Shown: piece by piece, positions 43,701 through 52,246 of the stretch
How the letters are laid out: every line of letters begins with the position of its first letter
Position numbering within the stretch: the first letter of the stretch is position 1
DNA from: Thalassobaculum sp. OXR-137
GTDB lineage: Bacteria > Pseudomonadota > Alphaproteobacteria > Thalassobaculales > Thalassobaculaceae
Reading direction: 5' to 3'
Length of the DNA: 64,000 bases
Assembly (NCBI RefSeq): GCF_034377285.1
Contig: NZ_CP139715.1
Coordinates: 3,332,001-3,396,000, forward strand
Translations under genes and position numbers: made by a program
Notes under the pieces: generated by a model
Database searches by the model: none
Seen by the model: the letters and a program-made list of their open reading frames with translations, nothing else
What the model was told of the DNA's origin: nothing

Positions 43701-44662
43701 TCGGCCCGCACCGGCTCGGCGCCGTTGCCCGCGACCCGCCAGCGGGACAGGTCCAAATCCTCGCGCTGCGTGCCGGTGACCCGCTCCAGGCAGAGCTCGT
43801 AGGCGAAGTTCGGGGCGTGGCTGTGGGTGGCGCCGAAGCGCGAGATCGCCTCCAGCCAGCGCGAGGGACGCTTCAGCAGGGTGAGCGGCGAGAGGACGTA
43901 GCAGTCGGTGCCGCTGTAGAGCGGCCGCAGCAGCCCCTCCACCAGACCGTAATCGTGGAAGTAGGGCATCCAGGTGACCGACACGCTGTCGCCGGCGCAG
44001 TCGAACCCGTCATGCAGATAGCGCAGGTTCGCCAGCACGTTGCCGTGGGTCAGCATGACCCCGCGCGGCGTTCCGGTGGAGCCGGAGGTGTATTGCAGAT
44101 AGGCCAGGTCGTCGGCGGCGATAGGCGGCCGCGGCTCGGTTTCCACGTCCGCCAGCGCGAGGGTATCGGTCGCCAGCCAGTGGACGCCGGGCAGGGCGTC
44201 GGCCATGCGCTCGGCCAGATCCTGTTGCAGGGCGGCCGTCGTCAGGATCGCGTCCGCCTCCGCATCGGCGACGATCGCCTGCAGGCGGGGCAGGGCATGC
44301 TTCAGGCGGACCCCGTCCGGCGGCGGTACCGGGACCGCGACGATGCCGGCCTCCAGGCAGCCGAAAAAGGCGGGCAGCACGTCCAGTCCCGGCGGATAGA
44401 GCAGCAGCGCCCGGCTGCCCGGCGCGCGCTTGGCCAGCAGCCCGTTCGTCACCGCGCGGGCGCGTCGACGCAGCGTGGGGTGGTCGAGGCTCGCGGCGAT
44501 CTCGCGGCCGTCCTGCAGGAAGTAATAGCGCCCCGAACTTCCGCCGGCACGGCGCTCAAGCAGGCCAGAGAGGGTCCGCGGCGCTTGGGCGCCGGTCGCG
44601 GGATCGGTGCCGAGCGCGGTATCGCCGGCGGTCAGAGCCTTCTGCACGTGTCGTCGCGCCAT
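34700..44662 (-). CDS. FAAL-loaded type I PKS (FAAL-ACP-KS-AT-KR-ACP-KS-KR-ACP)
   Basis: A 3,320-residue start protein of the assembly line. Order: fatty acyl-AMP ligase (1-590; [27 protein letters not shown]); ACP (LGLDSRAA near 652); KS1 (DTACSSSL near 853); AT ([19 protein letters not shown] near 1293; SHAFHSP, malonyl type); KR1 (GGLGRLG near 1795, LDD motif so B-type, with Ser, Tyr, Asn); ACP ([10 protein letters not shown] near 2088); KS2 (DTACSSSL near 2317, EAHGTGT, NIGHLES); no AT, although the flanking linkers are present; KR2 (GGFGSLG near 2970, lacking LDD); ACP ([10 protein letters not shown] near 3256). No DH, ER or aminotransferase. It should activate a free fatty acid as acyl-AMP, load it on ACP and add two reduced C2 units. 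Its TGA overlaps the NRPS ATG by 4 bp. ATG 44662 has only a weak ribosome-binding site. Confidence 0.96.
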
Positions 44663-45000
44663 GCGGATACCCGGGAGCCGAGATGAAAAGGGCGTTACGC
44701 GACAAGGGTTCGCATAACATGTTATTCATACTCGTATAGATTGCGCCTCATCACAAGAGGGTTTTTCGCGGGATCGTATTAACGTGGATCGTCTGAGTTG
44801 ACCGCAGTGTCCCTGATGCCCGCAGTAAAATTGAGTTAAGGGCAGAAAATCGGCGGTCGATGGCGCAGGGCTGCGATCTAGAGCATCGCCGCACGATGCA
44901 ACTTTTATGATCTATCCCAGGCCCTCAGGGTTTCATATAAGGATATGAGCTAGTGGATTTTTCCACTCATACTAATGTGTCGGCGAGGGTGGGCCAGCCT
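44663..45000. promoter_or_regulatory. divergent regulatory region between PKS/NRPS operon and exporter
   Basis: About 290 to 340 bp, clearly more AT-rich than the surrounding genes. It must contain the promoter of the 44-kb minus-strand operon and probably that of the exporter. It holds the 16-bp palindromic site at 44712 and an inverted repeat GCATCG-N5-CGATGC (44883-44899) followed by AACTTTT in the exporter leader, whose role is unknown. I could not place convincing -35/-10 boxes. No gene is seen. Confidence 0.6.
44712..44727. promoter_or_regulatory. palindromic putative operator upstream of PKS/NRPS operon
   Basis: GCATAACATGTTATTC contains a perfect 12-bp palindrome, ATAACATGTTAT (44714-44725), 50 bp before the ATG of the FAAL-PKS gene. 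It matches the 16-bp palindrome at 47980 at 15 of 16 positions. The regulator is not identifiable in the window. Confidence 0.6.
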
Positions 45001-46659
45001 ATGGACCTGTTGAAACTCATCCGCCGCGAGTCTAAGGCGTCGTGGCTGGGCTTCGCGTTCCTGGCGGCGATATCCGGATTGGCGAACGCGCTGATCCTGG
45101 CGGTGATCAATCTGGCGGCGAGCGATGCCGCCGCGATCGACGACGACCGCCGCACCTATCATCTCTCGATCTTCCTCGCGGTCACCGGCATCTACATCGT
45201 CTCCCAGCGCAGCGTGATGATCTCCTCCACCCGGGAGGTCGAGGAGATGATCCACAAGATCCGGATGCGGCTGATCGAGAAGATCAGGACGGCGGATCTC
45301 GGCCCGCTGGAACGGATCGGCCGGTCCTTCATCTATGCCAGCATCAACAAGGACACCCTGACCCTGTCCCAGGCGGCGCAGTCTCTGGTGGTCGGTGCGC
45401 AATCGGCCATCCTGATGCTGTTCACCCTGCTGTACATCGCCTGGCTGTCGCGGATCGCCTTCGTGGTCTGTGTCACCTTCATCGGCGTCGCGTCGTGGCT
45501 CTACATGAAGAACCTGCGGGGGCTGAACGCCGACCTGCAGCTGGCGGCGGCCGAGGAGAATCGGCTGTTCGACCTGCTCACCGACCTGCTGGAGGGGTTC
45601 AAGGAAGTCCGGATGAACGCCGCGCGCAGTGACGCGCTGTACGCGGATCTGGCCGCTATCTCCGCCCATGCGGCGGAAAAGAAGAAGGAGAGCCAGTCCG
45701 GGATCGCCCGAAGCTTTATCTTCTCGCAGACGATGTTCTATTTCCTGGTCGCCGCGATGGTCTTCCTGGTGCCGCAGGTCGGCAAGATCTTTCACGACCT
45801 GGGCAGCAGCTATCCTGAGGTGGTGATCCAGACGGCGACGGCGACCCTGTTCCTGATCGGGCCGGTCAGCTTCCTGGTCAACTTCATGTCGATCTTCGCC
45901 AACGCGAACTCGGCCGCCGAGAACATCGAGCGATTGGACACGACCCTTTCGGCGGCGGTCAGTGGCAGCCGCGACGGGCCGGCGGACCCGCTCGGTCCCG
46001 ATTTCGAGGAGTTGGAGCTGCGCGGCGTGAGCTACCGCTACAGCGACCCGAAGGCGGATCGCCCCTTCGTCCTCGGCCCCCTGGACCTGCGGGTCAAGCG
46101 GGGGGAGATGATCTTCGTAACGGGCGGCAACGGGTCGGGGAAGTCGACCCTGATCAAGTTGCTGGCCGGTCTCTACTACCCTGCCGCCGGCCGCATCCGG
46201 ATCGACCGGCAGGATATCGGGCCCGAAACCTACGAGGCCTACCGCAACCTGATCTCCATCGTGTTCGCCGACTTCCATCTCTTCAGACGGCTCTACGGCA
46301 TCGACCACAGCGACCGGGACAGGGTCCGCGCGCTGATGGAGCGTATGGAGATCCAGGACAAGGCCCAGCTGATCGACGGGGAGTTCTCCACCATCGAACT
46401 CTCTACCGGCCAGCGCAAACGGCTGGCCCTGGTGGTCAGCCTGCTGGAGGACCGGCCGATTTACATCTTCGACGAATGGGCGGCCGACCAGGATCCCGAG
46501 TTCCGGCGCAAATTCTACCGCGAGATCCTGCCGGAGATGAAACGGGCGGGGAAAACCATCCTCGCCGTCACCCATGACGATCATTATTTCGACGTGGCCG
46601 ACCGGCGCATCCACATGACCGAAGGCCGGCTGGTGGAGATGCCGACGGCAGGCGACTGA
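45001..46659 (+). CDS. cyclic-peptide export ABC transporter (SyrD/PvdE type, fused TM-ATPase)
   Basis: A 552-residue exporter with an N-terminal membrane domain of about six helices (residues 1-310) and a C-terminal ATPase. Walker A is GGNGSGKSTL, the signature is LSTGQRKRLAL, and Walker B runs into FDEWAADQDP, a hallmark of the SyrD/PvdE lipopeptide and siderophore exporters. It would move the finished or precursor lipopeptide from cytoplasm to periplasm at the inner membrane. It is divergent from the PKS/NRPS operon, fitting export of its product. I chose ATG 45001 (MDLLKLIRRESKASW) because the family begins this way; a GTG at 44953 with AAGGA upstream would add 16 residues. Confidence 0.93.
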   Translation: MDLLKLIRRESKASWLGFAFLAAISGLANALILAVINLAASDAAAIDDDRRTYHLSIFLAVTGIYIVSQRSVMISSTREVEEMIHKIRMRLIEKIRTADLGPLERIGRSFIYASINKDTLTLSQAAQSLVVGAQSAILMLFTLLYIAWLSRIAFVVCVTFIGVASWLYMKNLRGLNADLQLAAAEENRLFDLLTDLLEGFKEVRMNAARSDALYADLAAISAHAAEKKKESQSGIARSFIFSQTMFYFLVAAMVFLVPQVGKIFHDLGSSYPEVVIQTATATLFLIGPVSFLVNFMSIFANANSAAENIERLDTTLSAAVSGSRDGPADPLGPDFEELELRGVSYRYSDPKADRPFVLGPLDLRVKRGEMIFVTGGNGSGKSTLIKLLAGLYYPAAGRIRIDRQDIGPETYEAYRNLISIVFADFHLFRRLYGIDHSDRDRVRALMERMEIQDKAQLIDGEFSTIELSTGQRKRLALVVSLLEDRPIYIFDEWAADQDPEFRRKFYREILPEMKRAGKTILAVTHDDHYFDVADRRIHMTEGRLVEMPTAGD

Positions 46660-46677
46660 CCGCGCCGGAGATAGGGT

Positions 46678-46707
46678 TTGAGTATCCAGTTATTATATGT
46701 CTATGAT
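46678..46707 (+). promoter_or_regulatory. candidate sigma70-like promoter for the SPFH gene
   Basis: TTGAGT, an 18-bp AT-rich spacer and TATGAT in the gap after the exporter gene. It is a reasonable match to the -35/-10 consensus and the gap is AT-rich, but this is visual matching only. Confidence 0.35.
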
Positions 46708-46802
46708 TGAAGGTCGGTATTCATAAGCAATTTATGGCACTCCCTCGACTTCTCACGGGGGCTGGTGCCTGAGCCGGCGTGATGGAGCCCGGAGCCGGCC
46801 GC

Positions 46803-47888
46803 ATGAACGCTCTGAAAGCCCTGTTTCTACGCAATCTGCCGGGAGTGACCGTCACCGTCATGATCCTGGCCTTCCTGGCGATCTATTTCGCGCCGAACAG
46901 CGTGATCACGATCCCGGCCGGCTCTGTCGGCGTGCTGTGGAAGCGGTTCGACGGCGGGACCGTCACCGACCGCTTCTACCGGGAGGGCAACCGTTTCGTG
47001 CTGCCCTGGAACAAGATCGTCAAATACGACGCCCGCATGCAGCGGGTGAACGAGAACTACGACATCATCTCGTCGAACGGTCTGACCATCGGGGCGAACA
47101 TCACGGTGCGCTACCGCATCGCCCGCGAGCGGATCGGCCTGCTGCACAAGTATCTCGGGCCGGACTACCTGACCACCATCCTGATGCCGAAGATCGGCGC
47201 CATCGCCCGGGCGGAGGCGGCGAAATACTCCCCGGTCCAGCTCTACTCGACCAACCGTGAGGATGTGGAGGAGGCGATCCTGGTCCTGGCGCGGCGCCAG
47301 CTCGAACAGGTGAGCGAGGATGTGGCGGCGACCGAACGCGGGCAGCGGGTCTCGGAAGGGCTGACGGATCTTGCGGCTGGCCCGGGAACGCTGATCGAGC
47401 TGCACGATGTGATGTTCCGCAGCATCGCCCTGCCGTCCCTCGTGCGCGACGCGATCGAACGCAAGGAGGAGCAGTACCACGTCAATCTGGAATACGACTT
47501 CCGCATCGAGCGCGAGCGCAAGGAGAGCGAGCGCAAGGCGATCGAGGCGCTGGGCATCCAGGAGTTCCAGCGCATCGTGAATGACGGGATCACCGACGCC
47601 TATCTGCGCTGGAAGGGGATCGACGCCACCCTGCAGCTCGCGCTGTCGAACAACAGCAAGATCGTGGTCATCGGTTCCGGCCAGGACGGGCTGCCGATCA
47701 TTCTCGGCCCGATAGAGGGCGGCGGCCCGGCCGCCGGACAGCCGTCGATCGACGCGGACCTCCGCACCAGCCCGACCTCCGGGCCCCCCGCGGCTCCCAA
47801 TCAGACGATCGAGCGGGCGCCGGGCGTCTTCTCCAACACCAACGCCGCCGATCTCGGCCTGGACCGATCCGGCCCCGCCAGGCCGTGA
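46803..47888 (+). CDS. SPFH/prohibitin-family membrane protein
   Basis: 361 residues from ATG 46803, chosen for GGAG 8 nt upstream; a GTG at 46779 would add eight residues. One N-terminal transmembrane segment (residues 8-28, VTVTVMILAFLAIYFA) is followed by an SPFH/band-7 domain (about 30-220: GSVGVLWKRFDGG, GLTIGANITVRYRI, LIELHDVMFRSIALP), a charged helical segment rich in Glu/Arg/Lys (225-260) and a Pro/Gly-rich, low-complexity tail. Family members form oligomeric membrane scaffolds. It is transcribed in the same direction as the exporter, 143 bp downstream, and before the DUF697-like gene. A role in membrane integrity during lipopeptide production is inference. Confidence 0.88.
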   Translation: MNALKALFLRNLPGVTVTVMILAFLAIYFAPNSVITIPAGSVGVLWKRFDGGTVTDRFYREGNRFVLPWNKIVKYDARMQRVNENYDIISSNGLTIGANITVRYRIARERIGLLHKYLGPDYLTTILMPKIGAIARAEAAKYSPVQLYSTNREDVEEAILVLARRQLEQVSEDVAATERGQRVSEGLTDLAAGPGTLIELHDVMFRSIALPSLVRDAIERKEEQYHVNLEYDFRIERERKESERKAIEALGIQEFQRIVNDGITDAYLRWKGIDATLQLALSNNSKIVVIGSGQDGLPIILGPIEGGGPAAGQPSIDADLRTSPTSGPPAAPNQTIERAPGVFSNTNAADLGLDRSGPARP

Positions 47889-47912
47889 GCGACGATCCGG
47901 CCGCCCCGCGCC

Positions 47913-47935
47913 GTCTCGGTTCCGACGTCCGAGAC
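47913..47935 (+). terminator. possible hairpin terminator after the SPFH gene
   Basis: Inverted repeat GTCTCGG-N9-CCGAGAC begins 25 bp after the SPFH stop codon. There is no U-tract after it, so intrinsic termination is uncertain. Confidence 0.35.
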
Positions 47936-47968
47936 CGGGTGCGAGACCAGGGGCGCCGCGAAGAAGAT

Positions 47969-47996
47969 TTGTAATCGATGAATAACATGTTATTCT
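47969..47996 (+). promoter_or_regulatory. candidate promoter of the DUF697-like gene
   Basis: TTGTAA (47969-47974), a 16-bp spacer and TATTCT (47991-47996). Each box matches the sigma70 consensus at four of six positions. The 16-bp palindrome covers the spacer and -10 box, which would suit repression. Confidence 0.35.
47980..47995. promoter_or_regulatory. perfect 16-bp palindromic putative operator
   Basis: GAATAACATGTTATTC is a perfect palindrome 97 bp before the GTG of the DUF697-like gene. It shares 15 of 16 bases with the site upstream of the PKS/NRPS operon. A second small inverted repeat, CTCTC-GCATA-GAGAG (47995-48009), abuts it. Confidence 0.65.
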
Positions 47997-48091
47997 CTCG
48001 CATAGAGAGTAATTCTGACGGGCAGTATGTTCTTTAAGGTCGTGATCCTCCGTCGGACAGGACACCGGTTCATGCAAGGGAGGACCCCGAC

Positions 48092-49009
48092 GTGGCTGAG
48101 AACACCGAGGACGTTCGGGGACTGAAGCGCGAGATCACCAAACTCAAGCGCGAGGTGAAGGCTGCGCAGACCGCCCGCAACCGGGATGCCGAAAAGCTGA
48201 AGGGCGAAGCCGGGGCGGCGAAGGCCGACGCGGCGCAGTTCAAGAAGGAATCCGCCGATCGGGCGAAGCGGCTTGCAGGTCTGGAACAGGACCTGAAGGC
48301 CGCCCAGTCCAAAGCCGACAATCTGAGCAAGGAGTTGGACATGTCGAAGGAAGAGACCAGCCGGCTCCAGCAGCAGGTTGAGGCCGCCAAGACCAGCCCA
48401 TTGGCGGCCGAGTCGACGGGGAGCGACGATGCCTCCCCGACCAGCAACCCCGTCACCGGAAAGGAAGACAGCACCATGAGCCCTCAACCCGATCCCGCCG
48501 TGGAAGATCAGATCGTCCACTACGAGCATGCCAAGACCGCGATCAAGCAGCAGTCTCGCGTGAAGGCCAACCAGATCGTCGCGACCTATTCCGCCATCAG
48601 CGCCGGTGTCGGCATCGTGCCGGTCGCGGTGATCGATATCGCCGGTCTCGCCGCGGTCCAGCTCACCATGTTGAGCAAGCTGGCGGACGCCTATGGGGTG
48701 AAGTACTCGGGCAATCTCGGCCGCACGATCCTGTCGGCCATCCTGGGCAGCCTGATCCCCACCTCGCTGAAGGTCAGCACCATCGGCCTGATCCGGTCGG
48801 TGCCGCTGTTCGGGCCGCTGCTCGGCCTGGTCACCATGCCGGCCTATTGCTGGAGCGTCACCTACGCCATCGGCACGGTCTTCACCGAGCTGTTCGAGCG
48901 CGACGGCGACCTGGAGAACCTGGATGTCGAGGACACCAAGGCGCAGGTGAAGAAGGTGCTGGCCTCGGTCTCCCCCAAGCAGGCCGAGACCGCCGCCAAG
49001 GCCGCCTGA
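48092..49009 (+). CDS. coiled-coil plus DUF697-like membrane protein
   Basis: 305 residues from GTG 48092, supported by GGGAGGA 7 nt upstream. Residues 5-105 are a Lys/Glu/Ala-rich heptad-type coiled coil. A Ser/Pro/Asp linker (105-140) follows. The C-terminal domain (about 145-280) resembles the DUF697 family: a charged start (YEHAKTAIKQQSRVKANQIV) then hydrophobic stretches (SAGVGIVPVAVIDIAGLAAV, GLIRSVPLFGPLLGLVTMPA). Such domains are found with Era-like GTPases, but no GTPase motif is present here. The function is unknown. The palindrome it shares with the PKS/NRPS operon suggests co-regulation and possibly membrane protection. Confidence 0.8.
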   Translation: MAENTEDVRGLKREITKLKREVKAAQTARNRDAEKLKGEAGAAKADAAQFKKESADRAKRLAGLEQDLKAAQSKADNLSKELDMSKEETSRLQQQVEAAKTSPLAAESTGSDDASPTSNPVTGKEDSTMSPQPDPAVEDQIVHYEHAKTAIKQQSRVKANQIVATYSAISAGVGIVPVAVIDIAGLAAVQLTMLSKLADAYGVKYSGNLGRTILSAILGSLIPTSLKVSTIGLIRSVPLFGPLLGLVTMPAYCWSVTYAIGTVFTELFERDGDLENLDVEDTKAQVKKVLASVSPKQAETAAKAA

Positions 49010-49100
49010 TCCCCGTAGGCGACCTGCGCGCTCGGACCCAGGCGGTCCGGGCGCCGCCGTCCCGCCGGCCTTGCCGGGCGGGAAAGAGGAACCCTGTGCG

Positions 49101-49286
49101 ATGGACTATTTCTGGCCGCCCCGTCTGACTTTCGCGACCATCGTCCTGATCTATTTCCTGGTCTGCGCCCTGGTGGGGCTGTACGGCCGCGACCGGCTGA
49201 TCGGCTTCTGGGGGTCCTTCGTAGCCGCCTATATCTTCTCGCCGTTCTTCATCTTCATCTTCCTGCTTCTCACCCGCCGGCGGTAG
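49101..49286 (+). CDS. small two-helix membrane protein
   Basis: 61 residues from ATG 49101, with AGAGGA 10 nt upstream. Two hydrophobic segments (about 10-28 and 40-58) flank a short charged loop (GLYGRDRL), and the protein ends in a positive tail (TRRR). It starts 91 bp after the DUF697-like gene on the same strand and may be co-transcribed. I do not recognise the family. Confidence 0.65.
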   Translation: MDYFWPPRLTFATIVLIYFLVCALVGLYGRDRLIGFWGSFVAAYIFSPFFIFIFLLLTRRR

Positions 49287-49292
49287 ACCCGG

Positions 49293-49703
49293 TCACGGCG
49301 CGCTGCAGGAGAGCATGGCCAGCTCGCCGTCGCGCAGGGTGACGGTCGGCTGCCCCAGGAAGGTGACGCCGTCGCTGCAATACCACCCGATGGACAGGGA
49401 CTTGGCGGCGGCGCTCACCGGGCCGCAGATCGTCTCGCGCCGCATGCGCGAGCGCTCCGCCGCGTCGAACCGGTCGCCGGCCACCTCCGGCAGGGCGACA
49501 GGGCAGATCCATCGCCCGTTGCACTGGCTCGACACCCAGCCCAGCCCCGAACACCACTGGTCTTCCGAGCCGTATTTCGCGGTCGCGATCCGGATCTGTA
49601 GCGCGCAGCTTCCCGCGTCCCGCCCCGGCAGACAGGCGGCCGAAACGCCGGCCGGCATCGCGAGCAGCAACGCCAGGAGGAGGGGCGGCGTTAGGGAGCG
49701 CAT
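49293..49703 (-). CDS. secreted cysteine-rich hypothetical protein
   Basis: 136 residues from ATG 49703, with GAGGA 9 nt upstream. A clear signal peptide (MRSLTPPLLLALLLAMPAG, cleavage near VSA-A) precedes a mature part with eight cysteines, consistent with up to four disulfides in the periplasm or outside the cell. I recognise no catalytic motif. It converges with the small membrane protein gene, 6 bp apart, so the intergenic space is too short for a conventional terminator. Confidence 0.75.
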   Translation of the reverse strand: MRSLTPPLLLALLLAMPAGVSAACLPGRDAGSCALQIRIATAKYGSEDQWCSGLGWVSSQCNGRWICPVALPEVAGDRFDAAERSRMRRETICGPVSAAAKSLSIGWYCSDGVTFLGQPTVTLRDGELAMLSCSAP

Positions 49704-49789
49704 GGGCGTCGTCCTCGTCTCGGTCAGCACGCCGCATCAGTGTATATTAACGAGAATGATGATCAAATAATTCCCGTTTAAGGTGTTTT

Positions 49790-50614
49790 TCAGGCGGAGG
49801 TCCCCAGGAATCCCAGTACCGCCTCGCAGAACGCCCGGGGCTGCTGACGGAACATGCTGTGGCCGGCATCCGCCAGGATCGCCGTCTTTGCGCCCGGAAC
49901 ATGGGCGGCCAGCGCCCGCAGGACGACCGGCAGCATCCCCGGCGTGTCGGCCCCGCCGATGAACAGCGTCGGCCGCGTCACCGCTTCCGCCTCGGCGCGG
50001 GAGAACGGCAGGCGGCCCTCGTTCACCTGGGCCAGCAGGGTGGTGGCGTTGTCCTCGCGCATCTGCCGGTCCGCCGCCGGCAGCCGATCCCAGGCCCCCG
50101 GACCGTTGATCCCCTCGATGAACACCCGCAGGCCGCCCTCCAGATCGCCGGCGGCGATCTTTTCCGCCGACTGGGCCACATGGGCTCGGGTGCCGGCGCC
50201 GGCGCCCAGATCCACGCCGTCGGTCGGCATGAGGGTATCGTCCAGGGCGCCGCCGGGTTCCGCCAGGACCAGGCGGTCCACCAGGTCCGGGCGCTTCAGC
50301 GCCAGCCGGAAGGCCAGATGGCCGCCACGGGAATGCCCGCACAGGTCGACGGCGCCGACCTCCAGCGCCTCGATGAAGGCGATCACGTCCTCCACATGCT
50401 GGGCCATGGTGAAGGTCGCCTCGGTTCCGCTGCACGTGCCCGGAAAATAATGGCGCAGGCTCGGCACGATCATCCGCCGGCCGGTCGACAGCGGCTTCAG
50501 CACCGGCGTCCAGGCGCGGAAATCGTTGAGCGAGCCGTGCACGCAGACCAGCGGCTTGCCGTGGCCGAGGTCGAGATAGGCCATGTCGCAGCCGTTAACG
50601 GAGAGGGTCTTCAT
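49790..50614 (-). CDS. alpha/beta-fold hydrolase
   Basis: 274 residues from ATG 50614, with AAGGAAGG just upstream. The fold shows HGSLNDFRAW (oxyanion-hole region) near residue 26, the nucleophile elbow GHSRGG near 93 and the catalytic His in DAGHSMFRQQP near 253. No signal peptide is seen, so it is probably cytoplasmic. The substrate is unknown. It is a free-standing hydrolase 5 kb from the NRPS operon across unrelated genes, so I do not assign it as the assembly-line thioesterase. Confidence 0.9.
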   Translation of the reverse strand: MKTLSVNGCDMAYLDLGHGKPLVCVHGSLNDFRAWTPVLKPLSTGRRMIVPSLRHYFPGTCSGTEATFTMAQHVEDVIAFIEALEVGAVDLCGHSRGGHLAFRLALKRPDLVDRLVLAEPGGALDDTLMPTDGVDLGAGAGTRAHVAQSAEKIAAGDLEGGLRVFIEGINGPGAWDRLPAADRQMREDNATTLLAQVNEGRLPFSRAEAEAVTRPTLFIGGADTPGMLPVVLRALAAHVPGAKTAILADAGHSMFRQQPRAFCEAVLGFLGTSA

Positions 50615-50708
50615 GGCGGCCTTCCTTGAGTGAGGGGATGCGACTCCCTTATCGGCTTCCGCATCCCGCGACAATCGGCCTTCGTGCCGCCACCGGCGCT
50701 GGAAAACC

Positions 50709-51995
50709 CTATTCCGGCGGCTGAGGCTGGAGCTCCAGGGTCTTCTGGATCCGCGACAGCAGTTCGGCCTTGTCGGCGTCCAGCAGATCGCTGGCCGAGA
50801 CTTCCTCAGCGATCAGGTGCAGCTCGGCGAACATGGCCTCGCGCTGTTGGGGTTCGGCGATGCGGATCATCCGCGCGACCGCCCGCACCAGCGCCAGGCT
50901 CATCAGCCCGTTGCGGCGGGAGGCACGGCGCAGCGGCGGGAACGCTTCGTTGAACAGCGTGTCGGCGGTGGTGGTCGGCGACACGACCCGGGCCACGCCC
51001 TCGGTGTCCAGATGCACCCCGATGGACAGGCCGTGGGCGCGGGCGGTGGCGAGTGCCGCCGACAGGCGGTCGACGCAGGCGATGGCGGTGAAGGTGTCGT
51101 TGACCCCCGGCGACAGGGCCCGCAGTGCGATCTCCACCAGCAGGTTCACCGAGAACCGCAGGTCGCCCTCCGGCGTGCGCACCAGCAGCAGGGGGACGGC
51201 GTCGATCACATGCTGGTCGAGGACCTTCTCGGGGTCGTTGAAGACGGTCGCGATCGGCGCGCCGGTGATGACGAAATCGCCGGGCTGCACGTCGTAGAAG
51301 ACGGTCGCCCCGATGGCCTGGGTCGCCGTCAGGAGCTGCGACGGCTCCACGGCGTCGACATAGCCGTCCGCCGTCGACAGGACCGTGCGCTCGCTGGCGT
51401 CGGGCAGCACCAGGTCGCGGGCCATCAGCGGCGTGCTGCGGTCGATGGCGTAGGAGACCTGGCGGTCGAGCGCCAGGGCGATCTCTGCGGCCTCGCGGTC
51501 GATGCTGACCCGGGTGGAGACCCGCTGCACGAAGACCAGCAGCAGCATCACCGACACGATCATGTACGCCGCGCCGACCGTGACCGTCAGGTCCATCGGC
51601 ACGCCGTCGCGGCTCAACCAGATGCATTCCAGCGAGTACAGGAAGGTGGCGCCCAGGGAGCCGACCGAGATCTGGCTGACCCGGTCGTCGCCGAAGCGCT
51701 GGAGCAGACGCGGGCCGATCGCGCTGGCGGCCATGGTGTAGACCAGCAGCACGATGGAATAGACCATCACAAGCGCCGACATGGACGCGCTGGCCGAGGT
51801 CGTGAAGACCGCCCGGGCGGTGTCCGTCTCCACCACCAGGAACTTCGGGACGAAGTCGGGATACTCGGCCCGCAGGTAGAGTTCCAGGGACCACACGCCG
51901 ATCGCCACCAGCAGGCCGGAGAAGCTGATCGCCCCGGGAATGGTCAGAAAACCGCGCAGGGCGCGGATCGTTTTGCGGAGAGACGCTTCCACCAT
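50709..51995 (-). CDS. DUF2254-family membrane protein
   Basis: 428 residues. Four hydrophobic segments lie in the N-terminal part (about 18-38, 68-92, 108-122, 135-160: ISFSGLLVAIGVW, SMSALVMVYSIVLLVYTM, MIVSVMLLLVFV). A soluble C-terminal domain follows, with family-typical stretches (STADGYVDAVEPSQLL, QPGDFVITGAPIA, LLVEIALRALSPGVNDTFTA). DUF2254 proteins are predicted inner-membrane proteins of unknown function. It is on the same strand as the hydrolase, 94 bp upstream of it. No link to the lipopeptide genes is evident. Confidence 0.88.
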   Translation of the reverse strand: MVEASLRKTIRALRGFLTIPGAISFSGLLVAIGVWSLELYLRAEYPDFVPKFLVVETDTARAVFTTSASASMSALVMVYSIVLLVYTMAASAIGPRLLQRFGDDRVSQISVGSLGATFLYSLECIWLSRDGVPMDLTVTVGAAYMIVSVMLLLVFVQRVSTRVSIDREAAEIALALDRQVSYAIDRSTPLMARDLVLPDASERTVLSTADGYVDAVEPSQLLTATQAIGATVFYDVQPGDFVITGAPIATVFNDPEKVLDQHVIDAVPLLLVRTPEGDLRFSVNLLVEIALRALSPGVNDTFTAIACVDRLSAALATARAHGLSIGVHLDTEGVARVVSPTTTADTLFNEAFPPLRRASRRNGLMSLALVRAVARMIRIAEPQQREAMFAELHLIAEEVSASDLLDADKAELLSRIQKTLELQPQPPE

Positions 51996-52246
51996 CGGCC
52001 CTACCGTTCCCTGTCACCGGCGACATCGCCTCGGTCTGGAGTGCCATGGGCGCGGTGCCGCGTCCAGCCTCAACGCTGCCGCCGCTTCAAAGGATGGCGG
52101 TCAGGCGGCGGCCCGCCTGCGGCACCGTCGCGCAGCGCCCGGCGGTGCCGAACCGGACAGGATGTCGTGCCGCGGATCGCAGCAGGCAAAGGATATGGGT
52201 ATGCCGATACTCATGCCCTGTGCCTATGCCGAAGGAGACTGCCCGC

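Noticed and set aside
44712-44727. Palindrome read as a quorum-sensing lux box or FNR site
   Set aside because: The spacing and bases do not fit either consensus (no CTG-type arms, no TTGAT-N4-ATCAA), and no LuxR or FNR regulator is encoded in the window.
44883-44899. GCATCG-N5-CGATGC followed by AACTTTT as a terminator or riboswitch
   Set aside because: The stem is only 6 bp with four Ts after an AAC. I note it within the regulatory region but cannot support a function.
49790-50614. Alpha/beta hydrolase as the missing external thioesterase
   Set aside because: GHSRGG only shows the general fold. The gene is 5 kb away among unrelated genes and is not close to type II thioesterase motifs that I recognise.
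51996-52246. Possible small gene between the DUF2254 gene and the flavin monooxygenase
   Set aside because: Open frames here are only upstream extensions of the monooxygenase frame; no ribosome-binding site or motif supports a separate protein.
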